Of a stretch of DNA of 64,000 nt, positions 34,086-41,398 are shown piece after piece (position 1 is the stretch's first letter; each line of letters begins with the position of its first letter). The translations under genes and the position numbers were made by a program. The stretch is from Bryobacterales bacterium (GTDB lineage: Bacteria; Acidobacteriota; Terriglobia; Bryobacterales; Bryobacteraceae), in NCBI GenBank assembly GCA_016721425.1, contig JADKID010000016.1, positions 186,001 to 250,000 of the forward strand, written 5' to 3'. Below the pieces are notes generated by a model that ran no database searches, was not told where the DNA came from, and saw only the letters and a program-made list of their open reading frames with translations.

Positions 34086-34740
34086 CCGTGTCCCGGCTCG
34101 CGTACCCGGCCACCAGACGCGCCACGAGCACGGCCAGATAGAACTGCCCCAATACCGCCTCGGTGATCACGAAACCGCGAGCCACCTCGCTGTGCGGCGT
34201 GAGGTCCCCAAAGCCAAGCGTGGCGATCGTCACGAAGCTCAGATAGGTGGCGGAGGATAGATCGAACTGCCCCAGCGCGGTGGGGGCGCCATAGAGATAG
34301 AACGACCCCGGCCACGTGGATTCGATCTGCCAATAGGCGAAGCCGTAGAAGTGCCCCGCCAGCAGGTAGACGCTCAGTGCCGCCAGGATGTGCTCGGAAT
34401 CGATCCGCCGGCCGCGCAGCGCGAATCGAAGCGCCCGCACCATGGCCGCGATGGCCAGCCCGATCCAAAGTGCCGCCGTCAGCGCGAAAAGGGCCCTGAC
34501 GGGATACCAGTGCAACGCCGCCCGCAGCGCGCCCGCGCCCATCACCACCAGTAGTATGCGCGTTCTGTCGCCCCGCCTTTCCGCTCCAAATGCCGCCGCG
34601 GCCAGGTTGAGGATCAGCAGGAACTCGACGAATCGCCCGCTGATCCCGAACGCGGCGATCAGCGGCGGCACAATCAACGTCAGCAGGAGCGTAGAGGCCA
34701 GTATCAGGTAGTGACGCTGTCTGATGCCGGACTCCATCAT
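34015..34740 (-). CDS. Ion-channel-like membrane protein (potassium-channel pore motif)
   Basis: A 241-residue membrane protein with about six hydrophobic segments. The last pair brackets a pore loop TIATLGFGDLTP; GFG replaces the usual GYG selectivity filter. The final helix is FVITEAVLGQFYLAVLVARLVAG. The four N-terminal helices may form a voltage-sensor-like bundle but lack obvious arginine repeats. It could be a K+ channel or a non-selective relative. The proline-rich tail overlaps pheA on the other strand by 71 bases. It lies upstream of no partner gene and 19 bases from the CheY-like gene in the same direction. Confidence 0.75.
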   Translation of the reverse strand: MMESGIRQRHYLILASTLLLTLIVPPLIAAFGISGRFVEFLLILNLAAAAFGAERRGDRTRILLVVMGAGALRAALHWYPVRALFALTAALWIGLAIAAMVRALRFALRGRRIDSEHILAALSVYLLAGHFYGFAYWQIESTWPGSFYLYGAPTALGQFDLSSATYLSFVTIATLGFGDLTPHSEVARGFVITEAVLGQFYLAVLVARLVAGYASRDTVRRGSSPTPGACPPTPPDGPGPS

Positions 34741-34758
34741 TTCGCTACTTCGCGTCGC

Positions 34759-35121
34759 CTAGACGACGAGCTTCTCCTTCAGCTCCGTAAAGTCGATCGG
34801 CTTGGTGAAATAGTCGTCGCAGCCATACTCTTCAGCCTGCCGCCGGTTCGCCTCGTCGCTGTACGCCGTTATCATATACACCTTCAGATGGCCGTGGCGG
34901 TCCTTGACCGCGCGCAGCAGTTCCAGCCCGTTCATGCCCGGCATGTTGATGTCAGAAAGGATCAACATGATATCGGTTCCGCGCCGCTCCAGCAACGCCA
35001 GCGCCTCTTCTCCTGACAGCGCGAAGTGGAAGCTGATCTGGCCCGCCCGCAACTCCTTGCGGAATCGCTGCTGGAACAGCATCTGAACATCAACTTCGTC
35101 GTCCACCACCATTACATTCAC
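34759..35121 (-). CDS. Single-domain (CheY-like) response regulator
   Basis: A 120-residue receiver with acidic pocket VVDDE, phosphorylation site LILSDINMPGMNG, a switch residue in MITAYS and lysine in FTKPID. No output domain, so it acts by protein contact. The start is GTG at 35121 with GGGAGG eight bases before it. Its sequence (QQRFRKELRAG, FHFALSGEEALALLE) closely resembles the receiver of the phosphatase at 39025, suggesting duplication. It is the last gene of a minus-strand operon with the kinase at 35177. Confidence 0.9.
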   Translation of the reverse strand: MNVMVVDDEVDVQMLFQQRFRKELRAGQISFHFALSGEEALALLERRGTDIMLILSDINMPGMNGLELLRAVKDRHGHLKVYMITAYSDEANRRQAEEYGCDDYFTKPIDFTELKEKLVV

Positions 35122-35176
35122 TTGGATTCCTCCCGGACGTTCTCGTTTCGGCGACGGGCACACGCGGACGACACGG

Positions 35177-38100
35177 TCATTTTGCCACGTCCTGTTTCTC
35201 CTTGGGCAGGCGGACTACGAACTCGGTGAACTGGCCTGGTTCGGTCAGTACGTCGAGTTGTCCGCCGTGTTCCTGCACCACAATTTCATGGCTGATGCTG
35301 AGGCCCAGGCCCGTGCCCTGGCCGGTCGGCTTGGTGGTGAAAAAGGGGTTGAAGATCTGCGCGCGCACCTCGGGCGGGATGCCCATGCCGTTGTCGCGGA
35401 TGCGCACCTCGATCAGCTCGCCCAGGTCGGCCGTAACCACGCGGAGCGTCGGCGCGTAGCCGTTGTTGCTGCCCACCTTCCGGCTCTTCTCATTGACCGC
35501 GTAGCACGCATTGTTCAGGATGTTGAGGAATACTCGGCTCAGGTCCTGCGGGACCACGTTGACCAGCGGCATCGCCGGGGCCAAATCCCGCTCGATGGTG
35601 GCGTTGAAGCCGGAATCCTGCGCTCTCATGCCGTGATAGGAGAGGTTGACGTACTCTTCCAGCATGGCGTTGATGTCGGTGGGCTGGCGCTCGCCGCGCT
35701 GCCCGCGCGAGTGGAGCAGCATGCTGCGCACGATGCTATCGGCGCGGCGGCCATGCTCGTTGATCTTGCGGGCGTTCTTCTCCAGGTCGCCGAGCAACTC
35801 CTCGATCACGCCGCAGTCCGCCTCGCCGATCACCGCGCGGTGTTTGTCGATCTCTTCGCGCAGCTCCTGGTTTAACTCCACCGATAGCTCGGCAAAGTTG
35901 TTGACGAAGTTCAGCGGGTTCTTGATCTCATGGGCGATGCCGGCGGTCAGCGCGCCAAGTGAGGCCAGCTTCTCCTGCACCACCAGCTGATCCTGGGCCG
36001 ATTTCAACCGGCGGTAGGCGTCGGCATTGTCCAGCGCGATGGCCGTATAGGCGGCCAGGTTTTCCAGCAGGTCCAGGTGATAGGCCGTGTAGGCGTTCTT
36101 GTCGAAGCTCTGCACCGTGATAATGCCCAGGACGCGCTCTTTCACGATCAGCGGCAGGTAGATCAGCGAGTTGGGCGATTGGGATTGGGTGCCGTCCTCC
36201 AGAGTCTTGCCGAGTTCGTGGTAGTCGCTGATGTACTTCCCGGCCTCCGTTGAGATGTCGTTGATGAAAACAGGCTGGCGGTTGTCGATGCACCACACCG
36301 GCAACTGGTTCTTATCCTTGGCGTCCCGCGTGTATGGCGCATAGCGCTTGCCCTTTTCCATGGCCAGGCGGATATCAATCTCCTGGGCCGCCTCGCGATA
36401 GAGACCCACGCCAAAGACGCTGGCGTCCATCAGTTGGTTGACGTGCCCATAGAGCCTGTAGAAAATGGTGTCGAGCTCCAGCGAAGACGTCAGCTCCTTG
36501 CCGATATCGCTAAGGAGCTCCACGTTCATCTTGCGGTCGTTCTCAGCCTTCAGTGTCTGCGCCTGGGCTGCGGCGGTTTCGGCGCGCAGTTCGGCTTCCC
36601 GCAAGTGGGCGCGTTCCCGCTCGCGGGTCTCCACACGGCGGCGCTGTAGGCGATCAATGCCCAAGCCGAGGCCCAGCAGCAGCACCGCATAGAACAGATA
36701 CGCCAGCCACGTGCGGTACCAGGGCGGCAGGATCGTGAACGAGTAAACGGCCTCGCTGCTCGGCTTCTGGAAGAGATTGCGGGCCCGCACATGGAAGCGA
36801 AACTCGCCCGGCGGCAGGTTGGTGTAGTCGCGCCGCGTCTCGTCGGTCCACGCCGACCAGTTGTCGTCGAAGCCCTCCAGCCGGGTCTGGTATTGGTTGG
36901 CGGTCAGATCGTGGAAGCTGGTGGCGGCATACTCAAAACGAAGCGCGTTGCTGCCCCATGGGAGCGGCGCCTGTGCCTTGCCTGCCCCGGAAAATCCGCC
37001 TCCGCCGTACACGACGGTTTTCTCGCCGGCCGTGACGCGCCGGATCAGGGCGGGGAATTCAGCCTCCGCATCGGCCGTCATCTTTGGATCGTAGCGGACT
37101 AGACCGTCGGCCTCGCCGAACCAGACTACGCCGCTCTCGTCCATATACGTCTTGGTGACGTCGAGGTTGGCGATGCGCCGCAGCGCGGTGGTATCCACGG
37201 CGTACCCGCCCTCCTTCTTCGGGCGCAGGACAGCGGTCTCCTGCCCAAGGTTCACGATGATGTTGCCCTGGCGGTCCTCGACAATGCCGTACTCTTCCGG
37301 ATTACCGCCGAAGCCCACCACCTGAAACTGCGGCGAGGCGACGAAGCGCCCGCTCTTCTGGTCAAACTCGTGCACGCCGCCACGGACGGCAAACAGTATC
37401 CGGCCAGCTACTTTGTGAATGGAAACGCCACCTTCCCCAGCGAGTCCATCGGCGGGGCCAAACTGGCGGACGGCGGCGTTCGTCAGAGACCTGCCCTTGA
37501 GCTGGATGCGCGCCACCCCCTGGCTCTCGAGCCCGAGCCAGATGGTATCCGCCGACGTTTCGGCGATCGAACGGATCGCGGGCGTCTCGGCCACCTTCCC
37601 CTCGAAAATCAGCTTGCCCGAGGGTTCGATGCGATAGGCCACCAGCATATTGTCACAACCCAGATAGAGCCTCGACCGGTCGTAGATGGATTGGTACAGC
37701 ACGAAGGCCGACCCCGCGCCCAACGGGCGCGGCCCAGCCTCTTTCAGCGTCGTGCCGGTGATCTCCACCAGACCCAGGAACGAAAGCGGCGCCAGCAGCC
37801 GGTTTCCCACAACCGTGAGTGAAAAAGCGGAGGAAACCACGCCCTTCGGCAGCCCGGTCACGATCTTGAACACGCCCTCGCGTTCGTCCAGGTAGTAGAT
37901 GCCGTTCATCGTGGCGGCGTAGAGGATGCCCTTGTGCCGAACCAGATCATTGACGAAGCCGGTGAGCCCGGCGGACTCTCCAAAACGCGAGAGCGAAGAG
38001 GGGGTCTCGATCTTGGCGATGCCCTTCTGGAGGCCCAGCCACACGAGGCCGTCCCGGCCGGTAAAGACCGAGAGCCCGCCATCGGCGAGCAAGGCTCCAG

Positions 38101-39028
38101 ACGCGCGGTCGAGATAGATCTTGGTTTTCCCCTCCCGGTCCAGATTCAGGAATCCCCCGCCGCCGAGCGCCAGGCCGAAGGTGCCGTCCTGGAGCGTCAC
38201 CATGCGGGACACACCCAGCCGCTCCACCAAGGCGTCGGCATCGGTGGGGAAGCGGCGCACACCGCTGCGGCTCATCAGGTAAAACCCCAGGCGGGGCGTC
38301 GCGATCAGGATCTCGCCGTCATCCAGGCTGGTTCCCGAGTAGGGCGCCAACTGAACACTGCTTTTCGCAAACGTTTCTCCGCCCGGCGCCAATTCGAGCG
38401 CGTCGCCGTTGACGCGCTGGAGACCTGCACCCGTCTGGCGGACATAGGTAGCGCCAAAAATATGAAAGAGCGCCGACATTCGCCCCTGCGGCCGCCAGGC
38501 CTTCACCTGCCACTTGCCCGGCATGCGCTCCGCGGTGGGGGCGCTTTCCGGAGTCAGCCGCAGAAGCCGCTCGGGCGCCTGAACGAAGAGCCCTTGCGGT
38601 GTCCAGGCCATGGAGTAAACGTCCTGGAATCCGAGCTGCTCCTTGGGGATAAATTCGACCAGCGAAACGTACTGCATCTGGCCCGAAGCGTCGGGCGCCA
38701 GATAGCCAAAGTCATTCACCGTGCCGGCGTAGACGCGGCCTGTGGAGTCGGTCGTGAGGGCCCGCACCACCGTGTTGCCGGGCGTGGCGATGGCGCGGTA
38801 GGAGACCCCGTCAAACTCCACCAGACCGCTGCCCAGGCCAAAGTAGAGCACGCCACGGCCGTCCTGGGCGATGGAGAAACCCTGGGCCGAGCCGCCATAT
38901 GTATTGGGGATGTAGTGGGTGACAAACGGGTGCCCCACTCTGGCGGGCGCGCTGGTTACGGCGGGCTTCTGGGCGGGCAGCAGCGCCGCGCCAAGGCACA
39001 CCAGGATCACTGGGAGAGACTTCTTCAT
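35177..39028 (-). CDS. Propeller-type sensor histidine kinase with GAF domain
   Basis: A 1283-residue kinase. Signal peptide (1-19), periplasmic two-component-regulator beta-propeller repeats (about 40-700) and a Y_Y_Y domain (RLEGFDDNWSAWTDE and FHVRARN) precede one membrane helix (about 771-790, WLAYLFYAVLLLGLGLG). The cytoplasmic part has a coiled linker, a GAF domain (about 850-1000), HisKA with GIAHEIKNPLNF (His near 1033) and an ATPase domain with DNGMGIP and GQGTGLGLSIS. Such sensors commonly detect polysaccharide breakdown products. The start overlaps the PP2C-phosphatase stop by four bases. Its likely phosphoacceptors are the receivers at 34759 and in the phosphatase. Confidence 0.93.
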   Translation of the reverse strand: MKKSLPVILVCLGAALLPAQKPAVTSAPARVGHPFVTHYIPNTYGGSAQGFSIAQDGRGVLYFGLGSGLVEFDGVSYRAIATPGNTVVRALTTDSTGRVYAGTVNDFGYLAPDASGQMQYVSLVEFIPKEQLGFQDVYSMAWTPQGLFVQAPERLLRLTPESAPTAERMPGKWQVKAWRPQGRMSALFHIFGATYVRQTGAGLQRVNGDALELAPGGETFAKSSVQLAPYSGTSLDDGEILIATPRLGFYLMSRSGVRRFPTDADALVERLGVSRMVTLQDGTFGLALGGGGFLNLDREGKTKIYLDRASGALLADGGLSVFTGRDGLVWLGLQKGIAKIETPSSLSRFGESAGLTGFVNDLVRHKGILYAATMNGIYYLDEREGVFKIVTGLPKGVVSSAFSLTVVGNRLLAPLSFLGLVEITGTTLKEAGPRPLGAGSAFVLYQSIYDRSRLYLGCDNMLVAYRIEPSGKLIFEGKVAETPAIRSIAETSADTIWLGLESQGVARIQLKGRSLTNAAVRQFGPADGLAGEGGVSIHKVAGRILFAVRGGVHEFDQKSGRFVASPQFQVVGFGGNPEEYGIVEDRQGNIIVNLGQETAVLRPKKEGGYAVDTTALRRIANLDVTKTYMDESGVVWFGEADGLVRYDPKMTADAEAEFPALIRRVTAGEKTVVYGGGGFSGAGKAQAPLPWGSNALRFEYAATSFHDLTANQYQTRLEGFDDNWSAWTDETRRDYTNLPPGEFRFHVRARNLFQKPSSEAVYSFTILPPWYRTWLAYLFYAVLLLGLGLGIDRLQRRRVETRERERAHLREAELRAETAAAQAQTLKAENDRKMNVELLSDIGKELTSSLELDTIFYRLYGHVNQLMDASVFGVGLYREAAQEIDIRLAMEKGKRYAPYTRDAKDKNQLPVWCIDNRQPVFINDISTEAGKYISDYHELGKTLEDGTQSQSPNSLIYLPLIVKERVLGIITVQSFDKNAYTAYHLDLLENLAAYTAIALDNADAYRRLKSAQDQLVVQEKLASLGALTAGIAHEIKNPLNFVNNFAELSVELNQELREEIDKHRAVIGEADCGVIEELLGDLEKNARKINEHGRRADSIVRSMLLHSRGQRGERQPTDINAMLEEYVNLSYHGMRAQDSGFNATIERDLAPAMPLVNVVPQDLSRVFLNILNNACYAVNEKSRKVGSNNGYAPTLRVVTADLGELIEVRIRDNGMGIPPEVRAQIFNPFFTTKPTGQGTGLGLSISHEIVVQEHGGQLDVLTEPGQFTEFVVRLPKEKQDVAK

Positions 39029-40215
39029 GCGGGCTGCCCTTCCGTGCCGCCACTGCCGGCATAGGTGATGTTGAGCATCGTGATGTCATCGGACTGCGGT
39101 GCGCCGCGGGCAAAGCCGCTCACCGCCTCCATCACGGCCTGGACCTGCTCTTCCGCCGGGCGGCCCCACAGCCGCGTGAGCAGCGCCTGGAAACGCTCGT
39201 CGGAAAACTGCTCGTACTCCGGGCTCATCGCCTCGGTGACGCCATCGGTGTACAGTACGATGCTCTCTCCCGGCGCCAGCCTCGTCCGTTTCACTCCGTA
39301 AGTGGCGCGGGCAAACTGGCCCAGCACCAGGCCGCCCGTCAGCTCGGTGGGTTCCACCCCGCCGCCCGCCCGGATCAGCAGCGGCGGGTTGTGACCCGCG
39401 TTGCTGTACTCCACCTCGCCTGTTCGGGCGTCCAACACCCCGACGAACGCGGTGACAAACATGGAGGAGACGCGTTCCATGCGCAGCACCTGGTTCACCT
39501 CGTGGAGACACTCCCCAGGGCCCATCCCCTTGCGGGCGGCGGCGCGCAGCAGCGTGCGCGTAACGGCCATGAGCATCGCGGCGGCCACGCCCTTGCCGGA
39601 AACGTCGCCGATGGCGAACATCAGACGGTGGTCGTCCAGCAGCGAGAAATCGAAGAGGTCGCCGCCCACCTGCGTCGCCGGGATCATGCGCCCGTAGATC
39701 GAGAAGTCCGTGCGTTCAGGGAACGGTGGGAATGTCCGCGGGACCAGCGATTCCTGGATGCGCCGGGCCACATCGAGCTCTTTGGTCAGGGAAAGCAGCG
39801 ATTCGCGGTCGGCCGCCGCCTGCCGCCGTGCGCCAGCCTCGCGGATGGTGCGGTCCAGCGTGATTTCCAGGTCCTGGAAGTCGATCGGCTTCGTGAGAAA
39901 GTCGTACGCGCCGCGGTTGAGTGCCGTGCGGATATTGGCCATGTCCCCGTAGGCGCTGACGATCACGCTGCGCAGCATCGGGTGGTTTTCGTGCAGGCGC
40001 GTGAGCAGCGTCAACCCGTCCATGACGGGCATATTGATGTCTGTCAGTACCACCTCGGTCTGGCCATCGGCACGCAACTTCTCCAATGCCTCGGCGCCAT
40101 TGGCGGCAAAGGCGAAATCGAGCTCATTGGCGCGGATCCGTTTGCGAAATCGCTGGCTGATCAGTAACTCCAGGTCGGGCTCATCATCCACGACCAGAAT
40201 CTTGTGTGGCGGCAA
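39025..40215 (-). CDS. Receiver-PP2C (SpoIIE/RsbU-like) phosphatase
   Basis: A 396-residue protein. The receiver (about 1-125) has VVDDEPD, VVLTDINMPVMDG and DFLTKPIDF. A helical linker (ELDVARRIQESLVP) leads to a PP2C-type phosphatase with metal-binding IGDVSGKGVAAAM, YSNAGHNPP, YTDGVTEA, and SDDITMLNI. Phosphorylation by the kinase at 35177 should alter its activity on an anti-anti-sigma protein (partner switching). No STAS or anti-sigma gene lies next to it. Start TTG at 40215 follows a purine-rich AGGGG; codons further upstream continue in frame but resemble no receiver. Confidence 0.9.
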   Translation of the reverse strand: MPPHKILVVDDEPDLELLISQRFRKRIRANELDFAFAANGAEALEKLRADGQTEVVLTDINMPVMDGLTLLTRLHENHPMLRSVIVSAYGDMANIRTALNRGAYDFLTKPIDFQDLEITLDRTIREAGARRQAAADRESLLSLTKELDVARRIQESLVPRTFPPFPERTDFSIYGRMIPATQVGGDLFDFSLLDDHRLMFAIGDVSGKGVAAAMLMAVTRTLLRAAARKGMGPGECLHEVNQVLRMERVSSMFVTAFVGVLDARTGEVEYSNAGHNPPLLIRAGGGVEPTELTGGLVLGQFARATYGVKRTRLAPGESIVLYTDGVTEAMSPEYEQFSDERFQALLTRLWGRPAEEQVQAVMEAVSGFARGAPQSDDITMLNITYAGSGGTEGQPA

Positions 40216-40426
40216 ACTGCATCCCCTCTCCAGCAATCCGGAATTCCCGGCACTTTGTGCCTCGCCCCGTCGGTCCCAGGCCGGAATCGGGGTTGGAAAT
40301 GTCACTGATGATAGCAGGAGGCCCCGGCGGGGGGGAACAGGGCGCGCGAAGAATTCTCAGATCCCCGCGAAACGGGCCGGCCAGCCTCGGGGCGTTTGGT
40401 TCCGGTTCAGGCGCCCCAGTCCCCCT

Positions 40427-41053
40427 TCAATGCCGGACAGGCGGCGGGTTTCTCAACAGCGTCAGTTTCAGACGCCAGCCCTTCTGTTCCGGTTCAGGGC
40501 TGAGCGAGACACTCTCTATGCGGTAGCCGGGGCCGTTCAGCACCAGCCCGCCCAACTCCGGCATCTTCAGCCCGCCCCCGGCGCTCTGGCCCTGGCGCGT
40601 GAAGCCGCCCTGGGCGTCGCGGGTGTAGACGGCGGTGATGCCGGAAGATGAGCACTCGGTGGCGGAGTCGCAATCGATGTCGAGCGTGTGCAGCCACTGA
40701 TAGCGGTTGGTCTCGCCGCCGGCAGCGGGGACCACCTGTTCCAGTTCGGCGGCCACCAACATGTGATCGGAACGCCGCGGCCGGCTCAGGCCGGTCATCG
40801 CGTAGGGCGCCATGCGCCAGCGGCGATCCACCAGGCCGTCGGCCGTGAAGCGCGCCTCTCCGTTTGCGTCCGTTACAAAGCGGTGGCCGGCGTTGGGCGC
40901 CTGCCAGCCCGGCGTCTGGCCCAGCACCAGGCGGACTGGCACGCCGGCGAGCCCTTGCCTGGATTCCGGATCGATCAGTCTGAACTCGACTTGTACGGCG
41001 GCCAATGGGGCTTGCATCAGAAGGTACGGGAGCAACACCAGGACGGAGTTCAT
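40427..41053 (-). CDS. Secreted hypothetical protein with a carboxypeptidase-regulatory-like fold
   Basis: A 208-residue exported protein. After MNSVLVLLPYLLMQAPLAA the sequence VEFRLIDPESRQGLAGVPVRL and FVTDANGEARFT looks like a carboxypeptidase-regulatory/TonB-plug-like beta domain. Then comes a cysteine pair (IDCDSATECSSSG). No function recognised. ATG at 41053 is preceded by GGAGG. It ends 211 bases before the phosphatase gene start in the same direction; that interval shows no gene. Confidence 0.6.
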   Translation of the reverse strand: MNSVLVLLPYLLMQAPLAAVQVEFRLIDPESRQGLAGVPVRLVLGQTPGWQAPNAGHRFVTDANGEARFTADGLVDRRWRMAPYAMTGLSRPRRSDHMLVAAELEQVVPAAGGETNRYQWLHTLDIDCDSATECSSSGITAVYTRDAQGGFTRQGQSAGGGLKMPELGGLVLNGPGYRIESVSLSPEPEQKGWRLKLTLLRNPPPVRH

Positions 41054-41398
41054 GGACGGATCGCCTCCGGCGTCAGGGTTCCATGGTACTGCGAAACGCG
41101 GGGAGGTCAAAATGGGCCTCCGGACGCATGTGAAACGATCGTTCTGAAACTGCTGGAAGCCGTGACGCCAAAAGTCCCGGCCTGAAACCACGCCAAACGG
41201 CGTTTGCGGCGGCGCATCCGGGCCCTAGTGGACGCAAGTTGGAGTAGGCGTCGTCTCAAGACGGCGGCGCGGGACGAGATTAGAGTCCGGGGTGCGAAGT
41301 GTCTGGGCGGACGATCCGCCATTGGCTGTCGAGGTGGCGCTGCGCCGGAAATAGAGCCGGCGCGCGGCTGGGGCTAACCTGCCGCTCAGCCGCGGCCC
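41054..41398. other. 345-base intergenic region without a gene
   Basis: No credible coding frame, tRNA or terminator with a T run. The right end has GC-rich, partly self-complementary sequence near the stop of the phosphoesterase gene, without a clear hairpin I would call a terminator. Confidence 0.5.
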
